Source: JAGPUQ01 sp963708735 (GTDB lineage: Bacteria > Pseudomonadota > Gammaproteobacteria > Pseudomonadales > Porticoccaceae). Taken from it: a stretch of 64,000 nucleotides of DNA. The stretch covers positions 30,347-94,346 of the forward strand of contig CAVPTW010000004.1 in NCBI GenBank assembly GCA_963708735.1. The letters run 5' to 3'. Of the stretch, positions 1 through 8,166 are shown piece by piece (within the stretch, counting starts at the first letter, position 1; every line of letters starts with the position of its first letter). The notes under the pieces were generated by a model. The model was given only the letters and a program-made list of their open reading frames with translations. It made no database searches and was not told where the DNA came from. The position numbers and the translations under genes were made by a program.

Positions 1-806
1 AGCTCGCCGAACCTGAACTCTGGCAGCGCGCCCTGGGGATCGCCGACAGCGTCGCCGGCCATTACGAGAACCGCGAATACGGCAAGGCGATGCGGGAAAT
101 CCTGGCCATCGCCGATGCCGCGAATGAGTACATCGCCACTCAGGAACCCTGGAAGCTCGTCAAGCAGCCGGGCCGCGAAGCCGAAGTGCTGGGCATCTGC
201 TCGCTCGGAATCAACCTGTTCCGCATCCTGATGCTGTATCTCAAGCCGGTGCTGCCGCGCATGGCGGAAGAGGCCGAGCGGTTCCTCAACGATAAACTGC
301 GCTGGGATGGTCCCATCGCGCCCCTGCTCGGCCACCGCATCGCCGCCTTCACGCCCCTGATGCAACGGGTCGAGAAAAAGCAGATCGACGCCATGCTCGC
401 CGCGAGCGCCGCGGACCAGCCGGCCGCCGCGGCACCCACAGGGATGGCGGTCACCGCAAACACCCATGTCGAGCCGCTGGCGGCGCAAATCGGCTTCGAC
501 GATTTCAGCAAGGTGGATCTGCGCATCGCCCGCATTGTCAGGGCGCGTACCGTCGAAGGTTCGGACAAGCTTTTGCAGCTGACGCTCGATCTCGGCGGCG
601 AAACCCGCACGGTTTTTTCCGGGATTCGCGCCAGTTACCGCCCCGAGGATCTCGAAGGCCGGCTCACGGTGATGGTCGCCAATCTGGCGCCGCGCAAGAT
701 GCGCTTCGGGGTGTCCGAAGGCATGGTGCTCGCCGCCGGGGACGCGAGTGGCATCTATCTGCTCGCGCCCGACAGCGGCGCCCAGCCGGGTCAGCGGGTG
801 ACCTGA
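1..806 (+). CDS. metG: Methionine-tRNA ligase, 3' part (runs in from before the window)
   Basis: The frame is open from the first bases, so this is the C-terminal part of a longer gene; no start is present. It charges tRNA-Met with methionine in the cytoplasm. The first ~110 residues look like the helical anticodon-binding domain (AMREI..ADAANEYI, QEPWKL). After an Ala/Pro-rich linker, the last ~110 residues form the EMAP/Trbp111-type tRNA-binding OB domain (FDDFSKVDLRIARI, GSDKLLQLTLDLG, PRKMRFGVSEGM), found in the long dimeric MetG type. It lies 99 bases before rnfA on the same strand. Confidence 0.95.
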   Translation, partial: LAEPELWQRALGIADSVAGHYENREYGKAMREILAIADAANEYIATQEPWKLVKQPGREAEVLGICSLGINLFRILMLYLKPVLPRMAEEAERFLNDKLRWDGPIAPLLGHRIAAFTPLMQRVEKKQIDAMLAASAADQPAAAAPTGMAVTANTHVEPLAAQIGFDDFSKVDLRIARIVRARTVEGSDKLLQLTLDLGGETRTVFSGIRASYRPEDLEGRLTVMVANLAPRKMRFGVSEGMVLAAGDASGIYLLAPDSGAQPGQRVT

Positions 807-905
807 CAGCGGCGCGACCGGCGCCGATGGACGCCATCGCCCCGTGGCGGCATGCTGATACAACAGGCGCCCCGATGGGCGTTTCCGCCTTCAACAGGTA
901 ACCGC

Positions 906-1481
906 ATGCAGGAAGTCGCACTGGTTCTGCTGAGCACTGTGCTGGTCAACAATGTGCTGCTCACGCAGACGCTGGGCGTCTCGGCATTGTGGGGAATGTC
1001 GTCCCGCCTGAGCGGCGCCGCCGGCCTGGCGGCGGCCACCAGCGCCCTGCTGTTGCTGAGCGCCGGGACCAACCACATCCTTTACCACTGGCTGTTGATG
1101 CCGCTGGGTATTCAATACCTGGCATTGCCCGTATTCGTGCTGGCGATCGCCTCGATCGCGCGCGGCCTCGTGCTGGGCAGCCGACGCCTCGACCCGCGAC
1201 TGCACCGCAACCTGAAGGCACTAGAGCCACTGCTGATGGCCAACGCCGCCGTACTCGGCCTGACGCTGCTCAACGCCGCCGACACAGCTTCTCTGGCTCT
1301 CGCGCTGCTGCGCGCGCTGGGCACCGCGCTCGGATTTGCCCTGGTGCTGGTGTTGTTCGCGGGACTGCGCGAACAACTCACGGTCGCCGCGGTACCCCTA
1401 CCCTTTCGCGGCCCCGCCATCGCCATGATCAGTGCCGGCCTGATGGCACTCGCTTTCATGGGCTTCGTCGGGATGGTTTGA
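906..1481 (+). CDS. rnfA: Rnf complex subunit A, membrane protein
   Basis: This is a membrane subunit of the Rnf (Rsx) ferredoxin:NAD+ oxidoreductase, which links electron flow between ferredoxin and NADH to ion transport. The start chosen is ATG 906 (MQEVALVLLSTVLVNNVLL), which gives 191 residues, the usual family length; an in-frame upstream extension would add unconserved residues. Several hydrophobic segments span the protein, and the early VNNVLLTQTLG stretch is typical of RnfA/NqrE. It is the first gene of rnfABCDGE, and rnfB begins 1 base after its stop. Confidence 0.96.
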   Translation: MQEVALVLLSTVLVNNVLLTQTLGVSALWGMSSRLSGAAGLAAATSALLLLSAGTNHILYHWLLMPLGIQYLALPVFVLAIASIARGLVLGSRRLDPRLHRNLKALEPLLMANAAVLGLTLLNAADTASLALALLRALGTALGFALVLVLFAGLREQLTVAAVPLPFRGPAIAMISAGLMALAFMGFVGMV

Positions 1482-1482
1482 G

Positions 1483-2082
1483 ATGGGCAGCGCCGAGCTT
1501 CTGACCCAGTTGCCGACGGCGCTCGCCGCGCTGGCGGCATTGGCAGCGTTCGCGGCCGCGATATTTGCACGCGCGACCCCTAGCGACAGCGACAACGATT
1601 TCCCGATCCCCAGTCCCCCAGGAGTCGAGCGCGAGCTCGCGGCACTCATCGAGGATCTGCTGCCCCAGACCCAGTGCGGCCAGTGCGGTCATCCGGGCTG
1701 CCGACCCTATGCGCGCGCCATCGCAGCGGGCGAAGCATTCAACAAATGTCCGCCGGGCGGTCGCGCCACCATCGCGGCCATCGCCGATCTGCTGGGCACG
1801 ACGCCGCTGGCACTGGATCCGGAACACGGCCGCGAAGGTCCCAAGCTGGTCGCCTATATCCGCGAGGCCGAATGTATCGGCTGCACCAAATGTCTGCCCG
1901 CCTGCCCGGTGGATGCGATCCTCGGCGCGACGCGCCAGATGCACACGGTGATCGCGGCGGAATGCACCGGCTGCGACCTGTGCGTCGAGCCCTGCCCCGT
2001 GAACTGCATCGAGATGATCCCGGCGCCAGCGTCCCGGGCCGCGATCATTGCGAGCGACCGGCCAGCTCCGGTGACGGCATGA
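1483..2082 (+). CDS. rnfB: Rnf complex subunit B, Fe-S ferredoxin-like protein
   Basis: RnfB is the probable entry point for electrons from ferredoxin. An N-terminal hydrophobic Ala-rich anchor (residues ~8-30) precedes a 4Fe-4S domain with Cys65, Cys68, Cys73 and Cys89. Two bacterial ferredoxin motifs follow: Cys131/134/137/141 (CIGCTKCLPACP) and Cys161/164/167/171 (CTGCDLCVEPCP). The 199-residue length is normal for the family. The start sits 1 base after the rnfA stop, and its stop overlaps the ATG of rnfC. Confidence 0.97.
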   Translation: MGSAELLTQLPTALAALAALAAFAAAIFARATPSDSDNDFPIPSPPGVERELAALIEDLLPQTQCGQCGHPGCRPYARAIAAGEAFNKCPPGGRATIAAIADLLGTTPLALDPEHGREGPKLVAYIREAECIGCTKCLPACPVDAILGATRQMHTVIAAECTGCDLCVEPCPVNCIEMIPAPASRAAIIASDRPAPVTA

Positions 2083-3812
2083 GCCAGACATGGACATTTC
2101 CCGGCGGCCTCCTGCTGCCGGCCCATAAACACGCATCCAGCGCGACGCCCATTCGCACTGCGGCTCTGCCGCCGGAACTGATCCTGCCGCTGGGCGCCGC
2201 CGCGCCACTGATTGCGGTGGGCGATTCCGTGCTGAAGGGGCAGTTGCTCGCGGCGGCCGGGAGCGATGGCTTGCCGGTGCATGCGCCTACTTCGGGGCAT
2301 GTCGCCGGCATCGAATTTCGACCCCAGGCCGAGGGGATCGAACCCTGCGCTGCGCTGATCCCTGATGGTGCGGAACGCTGGATCGAACGCGCGGCACCCG
2401 TGGATCCCGCGACGCGCACGCTCCCGGAACTGCTGGCCGCCGTGCGTGCCGCCGGGATCGTCGGGCTGGGCGGCGGTGGTTTTCCCACGCACATCAAGCT
2501 CGCCCCGACCCAGCCTATCGATACCCTGGTGGTCAACGGCATGGAGTGCGAACCCTACATCACCGCCGATGACCGACTGATGCGCGAGGAAGCCGACGCC
2601 ATCGTCGCCGGCGTGCGTCTGGCGGCGCGCCTGCTGGGCGATCCGGCCCGCATCCTGATCGGCCTCGAGGACGACAAACCGCAAGCCGCAGCGGCCATGA
2701 CGACGGCACTGACCGCCACGGATGACAACCAGAAAATGGACATCGTAGTGCTGCCCAGCCGTTACCCGGCAGGCGGCGAACGGCAGCTGATTCAGCTGCT
2801 GACCGGCCGGCAGGTGCCGAGCGGCGGACTGCCGCAGGATGTCGGTGTCATCTGTATCAATGTTGGCACGCTCTACGCCCTGTATCGCGCGCTCGCGTTC
2901 GACGAGCCGCTGCTGTCGCGGATAGTGACCATCACCGGCGGTGCCTGCCGCGAGCCGGCCAACTACCGGGCGCTGCTGGGGACCCCCATCGCCCACTTGC
3001 TGGCGGCCAGCGGTTACCAACCCGAGCTGTGCGAACAACTGCTGCTCGGCGGACCCATGATGGGAAGCCCGCTGGAAGACGTGCAGGCGCCGGTCATCAA
3101 GACCACCCACTGCGTGCTCGCCGCAACGGCGGCGGAACTGCCGCCGCCACGCGAACTCCAGCCCTGCATCCGCTGCGGTCTCTGCGCCGATGTCTGTCCC
3201 GCCTCGCTGTTGCCGCACCAGCTCCTGCGCTATGCCATCGCCCGGGATCATCGGCAACTCGAACGCCATCATCTGCTGGACTGCATCGACTGCGGCGCCT
3301 GCGCCTATGTGTGCCCGAGCGCGATTCCGCTGGTGGAGCACTACCGCGTCGCCAAGGCCGAAGTGCGTGCGCTCCGCGCCGAGCGCGTCGCGGCGGACCA
3401 TGCCCGCCGCCGCTTCGAAGCCCACCAGATGCGGGTGGCCCGGCAGCTCGGGGAGCGCAGCGCGCGTCACGCCGAACGGCTCGGGATATCCGCGGAGGAC
3501 GCCAACGCGCCGGCGTCCGCTCCGGTCGCCGCCGCACCCGTCGCCACCGATCTGGTACAGCAAGCCCGGGAGCGCGCCGGTGCCGCCACGCCCCGGCGGG
3601 CGCAACTGGAGCGCGCCCTGAGCGCGGCGGAAAATCGCATCGCGCAACTTGAAACACAGCTTGCGGTGCTGGACGCGACGGCGACCGAATCCCGGCGCAA
3701 CGGCCTGCGCGCGCGCCTCGCACAGGCGCGTCTCGATGGCGATCTGGCGCGCCGGCGGCTGCACGCGCTGCCGGTGGAATCGCCGTCCACCGGTGACGGG
3801 AATCCGCCATGA
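2079..3812 (+). CDS. rnfC: Rnf complex subunit C, NADH-side Fe-S/flavin protein
   Basis: RnfC resembles complex I NuoF and is thought to be the NAD(H)-reacting subunit. ATG 2079 overlaps the rnfB stop as ATGA and gives 577 residues. The N-terminal part has the RnfC barrel-sandwich region (GLLLPAHKHASSATPIR) and a Rossmann-like NADH/FMN region (AAGIVGLGGGGFPTHIKL, NGMECEPYITADDRLM). Two 4Fe-4S motifs follow, Cys363/366/369/373 and Cys402/405/408/412. The last ~150 residues are Ala/Arg-rich and probably helical, a variable tail common in this subunit. Confidence 0.96.
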   Translation: MSQTWTFPGGLLLPAHKHASSATPIRTAALPPELILPLGAAAPLIAVGDSVLKGQLLAAAGSDGLPVHAPTSGHVAGIEFRPQAEGIEPCAALIPDGAERWIERAAPVDPATRTLPELLAAVRAAGIVGLGGGGFPTHIKLAPTQPIDTLVVNGMECEPYITADDRLMREEADAIVAGVRLAARLLGDPARILIGLEDDKPQAAAAMTTALTATDDNQKMDIVVLPSRYPAGGERQLIQLLTGRQVPSGGLPQDVGVICINVGTLYALYRALAFDEPLLSRIVTITGGACREPANYRALLGTPIAHLLAASGYQPELCEQLLLGGPMMGSPLEDVQAPVIKTTHCVLAATAAELPPPRELQPCIRCGLCADVCPASLLPHQLLRYAIARDHRQLERHHLLDCIDCGACAYVCPSAIPLVEHYRVAKAEVRALRAERVAADHARRRFEAHQMRVARQLGERSARHAERLGISAEDANAPASAPVAAAPVATDLVQQARERAGAATPRRAQLERALSAAENRIAQLETQLAVLDATATESRRNGLRARLAQARLDGDLARRRLHALPVESPSTGDGNPP

Positions 3813-4864
3813 CCCGTTGCGCGCCCCATGCCCACAGCGGCCTGACCACCGGCGCGGTGATGCAGCGCGTGCTGGTCGCGACACTGCCCGGGATCGCCGC
3901 CATGCTGTGGTATTTCGGCCCGGGCACGCTGATTCAGATCGCCCTCGCCGGCAGTGCCGCCCTCGCCGCCGAAGCCATGGTGTTGCGACTGCGCCGGCTT
4001 CCGCTGGGGCCGACGCTCGCCGATGGCAGTGCGCTGGTCACCGGTGTGCTGATCGGCATCGCCCTGCCACCGCTCGCGCCCTGGTGGCTCGCGGTCACCG
4101 GCAGCGCCATTGCGATCCTCATTGCCAAGCATCCCTACGGCGGGCTGGGCTACAACCTGTTCAATCCCGCCATGGCGGCCTACGCGGCGCTGCTGGTGTC
4201 CTTCCCCGACGCCCTGTCACAGTGGTCCGGGCCGCGCCCGTTGCTGGCCGAGGGAGCACCGCCCGGTCTCGTCGATGCCTTGCAACGGATTTTTACCGGG
4301 CACAACGCCGCCCCCGACGGCTTCACCATGGCGACCCCGCTGGAGCTGTTTCGCCACAATTCAGGCCTGATGGTGCAGCAGTTCTATACTGCGCATCCGC
4401 TGTTCGCCCGCGGCAATCTGGCCGGCGTCGGCTGGGAGACCGTCAACCTCGGCTTTCTCGCGGGTGGCCTGTATCTGCTGGCGCGCCGGGTCATCACCTG
4501 GCACGCGCCCGTCGCCATGCTGGCCGCACTCGTCCTGATGGCGCTGCTGTGCAACGACGGCGGCAGTTCCGCAAGCCAGGGTCCCCCCGGCCTGCATCTG
4601 TTCAGCGGCGCCACCATGCTGGGTGCGTTTTTCATCGTCACCGACCCGGTCACCACCGCTGCCAGCAAGCGTGGCCGTCTTTTGTGCGGACTGCTGACCG
4701 GTGTGCTGGTGTTTGCGATTCGCGCCTGGGGCGGTTATCCGGATGGCGTTGCCTTCGCGGTCTTGCTGATGAATCTGGCCGTACCTCTCATCGATCGTGT
4801 CACCGTCCCGCGTGCCTATGGTCAACCAGCCGGGCAGCGACACCACGAGAAGGCGCCGGAATGA
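3809..4864 (+). CDS. rnfD: Rnf complex subunit D, flavinylated membrane protein
   Basis: RnfD is an integral membrane subunit related to NqrB. It has multiple transmembrane helices and the hallmark GLGYNLFNPAMAAYA. The motif DGFTMATPL places the likely covalent FMN on Thr176, by analogy with the ATPL threonine of other RnfD proteins. A second conserved stretch is SGATMLGAFFIVTDPVTTA. Its start overlaps the rnfC stop and its stop overlaps rnfG, so the genes are translationally coupled. The 351-residue length is normal. Confidence 0.96.
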   Translation: MTRCAPHAHSGLTTGAVMQRVLVATLPGIAAMLWYFGPGTLIQIALAGSAALAAEAMVLRLRRLPLGPTLADGSALVTGVLIGIALPPLAPWWLAVTGSAIAILIAKHPYGGLGYNLFNPAMAAYAALLVSFPDALSQWSGPRPLLAEGAPPGLVDALQRIFTGHNAAPDGFTMATPLELFRHNSGLMVQQFYTAHPLFARGNLAGVGWETVNLGFLAGGLYLLARRVITWHAPVAMLAALVLMALLCNDGGSSASQGPPGLHLFSGATMLGAFFIVTDPVTTAASKRGRLLCGLLTGVLVFAIRAWGGYPDGVAFAVLLMNLAVPLIDRVTVPRAYGQPAGQRHHEKAPE

Positions 4865-5532
4865 CTGACGCGGCGCGCGGCGGCATTTTGGATTGGACGC
4901 GGCATGACGCCGTCGTGCTGGTCGTCGTGGCGCTGGCCGCCGCAATGTTGCTGAGCGCCGTTCATGGGCTCACCCGAGCGCCCATCGCACGGGCGCGGGA
5001 ACTGGCCGCCGAAGCCGCGCTGCTCGACGTGGTACCGGAGTTCGCCAAAGCCACCGATGTGTCCCTGGACTTCCTGCCCGTCCCGCCCCGGTTCCGAATC
5101 GGCCTGGGCAGCGAGGAGGGCGCGCGCATTTATCGCATCAAACGCGGCGGCGAAATTCTGGCCGTGATCGTGCCGGCGCTGTCGCCCTCGGGTTACGGCG
5201 GCCCCATCCGCCTGATCGCGGGAATCGACCGCAACGGAATTGTCACCGGGGTAAAGGTGCTGGAACACCACGAAACGCCGGGGCTCGGCGATCGCATAGC
5301 GACCGACAAAAGCGACTGGATTCGCCGCTTCACCGGCAAATCCCTGACCGATCCCGCGCCCAACCGCTGGCAGGTGCGGCGCGACGGTGGGGCCTTCGAT
5401 CAGATCAGCGGCGCCACCATCAGCTCGCGGGCAGTGGTGCGACAGGTGCGGCGCGCGCTCGATTATTTTCAGGATGATCGCGCGCGCCTGCTGGATGTCA
5501 GCGCAACTGCGACACCGGAGTCCGCGCCATGA
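4861..5532 (+). CDS. rnfG: Rnf complex subunit G, periplasm-facing flavoprotein
   Basis: RnfG carries covalent FMN on the outer face of the membrane. ATG 4861 overlaps the rnfD stop and gives 223 residues; the frame is open far upstream, but earlier starts lie inside rnfD. One N-terminal membrane anchor is visible (residues ~16-36, VVLVVVALAAAMLLSAVHGL). The FMN_bind domain ends in SGATIS, with Thr186 as the predicted flavinylation site for ApbE. The conserved HHETPGLGDRI stretch is present. No apbE gene lies in the window. Confidence 0.96.
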   Translation: MTDAARGGILDWTRHDAVVLVVVALAAAMLLSAVHGLTRAPIARARELAAEAALLDVVPEFAKATDVSLDFLPVPPRFRIGLGSEEGARIYRIKRGGEILAVIVPALSPSGYGGPIRLIAGIDRNGIVTGVKVLEHHETPGLGDRIATDKSDWIRRFTGKSLTDPAPNRWQVRRDGGAFDQISGATISSRAVVRQVRRALDYFQDDRARLLDVSATATPESAP

Positions 5533-6242
5533 CGCCGACAGATCGAGACGCCGGCGCCGGCACGGTCGGCGGATTGTGGCGCAACAATCCCGTGCTGGTG
5601 CAATTGCTCGGACTCTCGCCACTGCTCGCCATGAGCCGCTCGGTGGCGACCGCCCTGGGGCTCGGGCTCGCCACGCTGACGGTGCTGGTCGCCTCCAGCG
5701 TCGCGGTCGCCCTGCTCCGCAACCGCACACCCGACGCGGCGCGGATTCCCCTGTTCCTGCTGCTGATCGCCACCTTCACCGGCTGCATCGAGCTGCTGCT
5801 CCAGGCCTACCGCTACCCGCTGTATCAGGCGCTCGGTATCTTCGTGCCGCTGATCGCCGCGAACGGCGCGCTGTTGGCCAGTGCCGACACCAGCAGCCGG
5901 CATTCGCTGACCACGGCGGCACGCGACGGACTGTTGACGGGACTGGGTTTCGCCGGAGTCTTGATCGTGCTCGGCGCACTGCGGGAACTGCTCGGACAGG
6001 GCACTCTGTGCCGTCAAATGGATTTGTTGTTCGGCCCCAGTGCCGCCGCCTGGCAACTCCAGGTATTGCCGGACAATTACGAATTCCCACTCTGGGTACT
6101 GCCGCCTGGCGCCTTTCTGCTGACGGGCTTGCTGCTCGCCCTGAAAAACGCCATCGATCTGCGGTGCGCCACCCCACGGCCACCAGCGCCAGTACCGACG
6201 CCGGGCGCGAAACGGGTGCGGATTACCGACGTGCCGCGCTAG
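5529..6242 (+). CDS. rnfE: Rnf complex subunit E, membrane protein
   Basis: RnfE is a paralogue of RnfA and pairs with it in the membrane around a 2Fe-2S site. The N-terminal LWRNNPVLVQLLGLSPLLAMSRS is diagnostic, followed by several hydrophobic helices. The start overlaps the rnfG stop as ATGA. This gene ends the operon: no nth (endonuclease III) follows, although nth often closes rnf operons in gammaproteobacteria. Its 3' end overlaps the convergent dehydrogenase gene by 4 bases. Confidence 0.96.
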   Translation: MTPTDRDAGAGTVGGLWRNNPVLVQLLGLSPLLAMSRSVATALGLGLATLTVLVASSVAVALLRNRTPDAARIPLFLLLIATFTGCIELLLQAYRYPLYQALGIFVPLIAANGALLASADTSSRHSLTTAARDGLLTGLGFAGVLIVLGALRELLGQGTLCRQMDLLFGPSAAAWQLQVLPDNYEFPLWVLPPGAFLLTGLLLALKNAIDLRCATPRPPAPVPTPGAKRVRITDVPR

Positions 6243-7204
6243 ACGCGCACCGCTTCGGGATTCGCGCAATTGACCGGCATCTCGCCTCGCCGCAGGCGCT
6301 CGATGTTCTCCGCCACCTTGCGCGCGATACCGCGAAAACTGAGATCGGTGGCGCCGCCGATATGCGGCGTACCGATGACGTTGTAGCCAAAAATAGGGTC
6401 CGCGGGATCCATGGGTTCCTGCCAGAACACATCCAGTCCCGCACCGGCGATACGTTGGTCACGCAGCGCGGTGAGCAGGGCGTCGTAATCGATCACGCCG
6501 CCGCGGGCCACGTTGATGACGTAGGCCGAGGGTTTCAACAGCGCAAATTCCGCCACACCCAGCAGTCCGCGCGTCGTATCGTTGAGGGGTGGTGCGAGCA
6601 CCACGAAGTCGGCCTCGCGCAGCGCGTCGTGCAATCCACTTGCCGGATAATGGCCGGCGACGGGAATCGCCTCTTCCTCCACGCTGTGCTTGGGTCCGCT
6701 GCGCGACACGGCGAGCACCCGCATTTCGAAACCGGCGAGCCGCCGCGCCACTTCACGGCCGACGCCGCCGTAGCCCACGATCACCGCCGTGCGTCCCTTG
6801 AGCGACCAACCGGTGGGCGTCGCCACGCGGCCCTGACGGACGCTTTCCTGCGCGGCCGGGAACTGGCGCGCGAGCGCGAGCATGAGCAGCACCGCAATTT
6901 CTGCCACCGACTCGGCGTTGCCGGTGCCAGCGGCGGGCACATTGGCGACCTGGATTCCCAGGCGCGTCGCCGCCGCTATATCGACCGTGTCCAGGCCGGC
7001 GCCGAACTGCTGCACCAGCCGGACCTTGCTGCCGGCGAGCAGAGACGCACCGATCGGCGTCAGGGTCGGGATGAGCACGTCGGCTTCACCCACCACCTCC
7101 GCCAGCCGCGCAGGCGCGCATTCGAGTACTTCATCGTTCGGCAACTCGCGCTGGAGCATTTCCCGGATGATGCGCAGTCCTTCCCGACAGAAATAGATTT
7201 TCAC
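6239..7204 (-). CDS. D-isomer-specific 2-hydroxyacid dehydrogenase family protein
   Basis: This NAD(P)-dependent oxidoreductase belongs to the D-2-hydroxyacid dehydrogenase family (phosphoglycerate, glyoxylate and hydroxypyruvate reductases). The Rossmann motif is GYGGVG (Gly144-Gly149). The catalytic triad is complete: Arg234 in NVARGGVID, Glu263 in DVFWQEP and His281 in TPHIGGAT. At 321 residues it lacks the ACT domain of long SerA forms. The start is GTG 7204 with GGGAA upstream. Substrate cannot be read from sequence. A VOC protein gene lies 27 bases upstream on the same strand, so the two may be cotranscribed. Confidence 0.9.
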   Translation of the reverse strand: MKIYFCREGLRIIREMLQRELPNDEVLECAPARLAEVVGEADVLIPTLTPIGASLLAGSKVRLVQQFGAGLDTVDIAAATRLGIQVANVPAAGTGNAESVAEIAVLLMLALARQFPAAQESVRQGRVATPTGWSLKGRTAVIVGYGGVGREVARRLAGFEMRVLAVSRSGPKHSVEEEAIPVAGHYPASGLHDALREADFVVLAPPLNDTTRGLLGVAEFALLKPSAYVINVARGGVIDYDALLTALRDQRIAGAGLDVFWQEPMDPADPIFGYNVIGTPHIGGATDLSFRGIARKVAENIERLRRGEMPVNCANPEAVRV

Positions 7205-7231
7205 GTTGTTTCCCTTTTTGTTTGATGCTGT

Positions 7232-7636
7232 TCAAGCGCAGTCTGGATCCTGCTGGAATTCCACCGTGTTGCCGGCCGGGTCGCTGGTGAAAATAAAACG
7301 GTCGAAGCGGTCGAACGGAATGCGATTGGCTTCGAGATGCCGTGCCGCGGCCTCGATGTCCGCGACGAAAAACGCGGTGTGCGGACCCATGGGATTGGCG
7401 TGATGGCAGGTCATGCCGGGGATGGCGTTGGCGCCGGTCGCGGGGTCGGACTGAATGACGTGGACCTGGCCGTTGGGAAACTGCATCCAGAAACCGGGAA
7501 TCCTGTCGGCGAGCTTGGGGGGAATATCCCGCTCCACGGTAGCGACACCCAGCACATCGACATAGAAGTGCTGCATGGCATCGAGCTCGGCGCGGGTGCC
7601 GATGGCGGTGTGATTGATGCGTGTGACCTTGAGCAT
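7232..7636 (-). CDS. VOC-fold (glyoxalase/dioxygenase-like) protein
   Basis: This 134-residue protein has the vicinal oxygen chelate fold: N-terminal RINHTAIGTRAELDAMQHFYVDVLG, a central His-rich region (GMTCHHANPMGPHTAFFV) and C-terminal RFIFTSDPAGNTVEFQQDP. The His and Glu residues are suitable metal ligands. Family members include glyoxalase I, dioxygenases and epimerases, and the substrate is unknown. ATG 7636 has a strong Shine-Dalgarno GGGAGGTAA. It probably heads a two-gene unit with the hydroxyacid dehydrogenase. Confidence 0.85.
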   Translation of the reverse strand: MLKVTRINHTAIGTRAELDAMQHFYVDVLGVATVERDIPPKLADRIPGFWMQFPNGQVHVIQSDPATGANAIPGMTCHHANPMGPHTAFFVADIEAAARHLEANRIPFDRFDRFIFTSDPAGNTVEFQQDPDCA

Positions 7637-7700
7637 GGCGGTTACCTCCCCTGAAGTTTTTCCCAGTGTAGCCCAAGGTCATCCAGCATCCGACCCGGGC

Positions 7701-8117
7701 TCAATCGTCGCTTATTTTCCCGCGCAATGCTTTCGCGTTGCCGCGTTTGGTTTTGCTGTCCATGCGCCGGGCCTGTGAACCTTGCGTGGGCCTGGTGGGG
7801 CGGCGTTTTTTGGGCACCACCATGGCGGCGCGAATGAGGTCGGCAAGGCGCGCCAGCGCATCGGCGCGGTTTTTCGGCTGGCTGTTGAACGACTGCGCCT
7901 TGATGACGATCACGCCGTCGTCAGTGATGCGCGCGTCGCGCCACACCAGCAGCCGCGCCTTGTATGCGTCCGGCAGCGACGATGCCGCGATGTCGAAACG
8001 CAGGTGTACCGCGGTCGAGACCTTGTTGACGTTTTGACCGCCAGCACCCTGGGCGCGGATCGCGTGCAGCTCGATCTCGCTGTCGGGGATGGCGATCGTG
8101 TTCGATATCTCCAGCAT
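7701..8117 (-). CDS. arfB: Peptidyl-tRNA hydrolase ArfB (ribosome rescue factor)
   Basis: ArfB (YaeJ) rescues stalled ribosomes lacking a stop codon by hydrolysing peptidyl-tRNA. The catalytic GGQ is Gly26-Gly27-Gln28 in RAQGAGGQNVNKVSTAVHLRFD. The C-terminal ~40 residues are Lys/Arg-rich (PKKRRPTRPT..SKTKRGNAKALRGK), the tail known to enter the mRNA channel. The 138-residue length matches ArfB and is too short for RF1/RF2. AGGAACC lies just upstream of ATG 8117. Confidence 0.95.
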   Translation of the reverse strand: MLEISNTIAIPDSEIELHAIRAQGAGGQNVNKVSTAVHLRFDIAASSLPDAYKARLLVWRDARITDDGVIVIKAQSFNSQPKNRADALARLADLIRAAMVVPKKRRPTRPTQGSQARRMDSKTKRGNAKALRGKISDD

Positions 8118-8166
8118 CTATCGGTTCCTGCTCGGCCGCGAATGGCGACGAATTGGTGCGGAGTGC

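Noticed and set aside
1854..3884. Antisense open frame of ~676 codons opposite rnfB/rnfC
   Set aside because: The rnf genes explain this DNA fully; the antisense translation is low-complexity and typical of GC-rich shadows.
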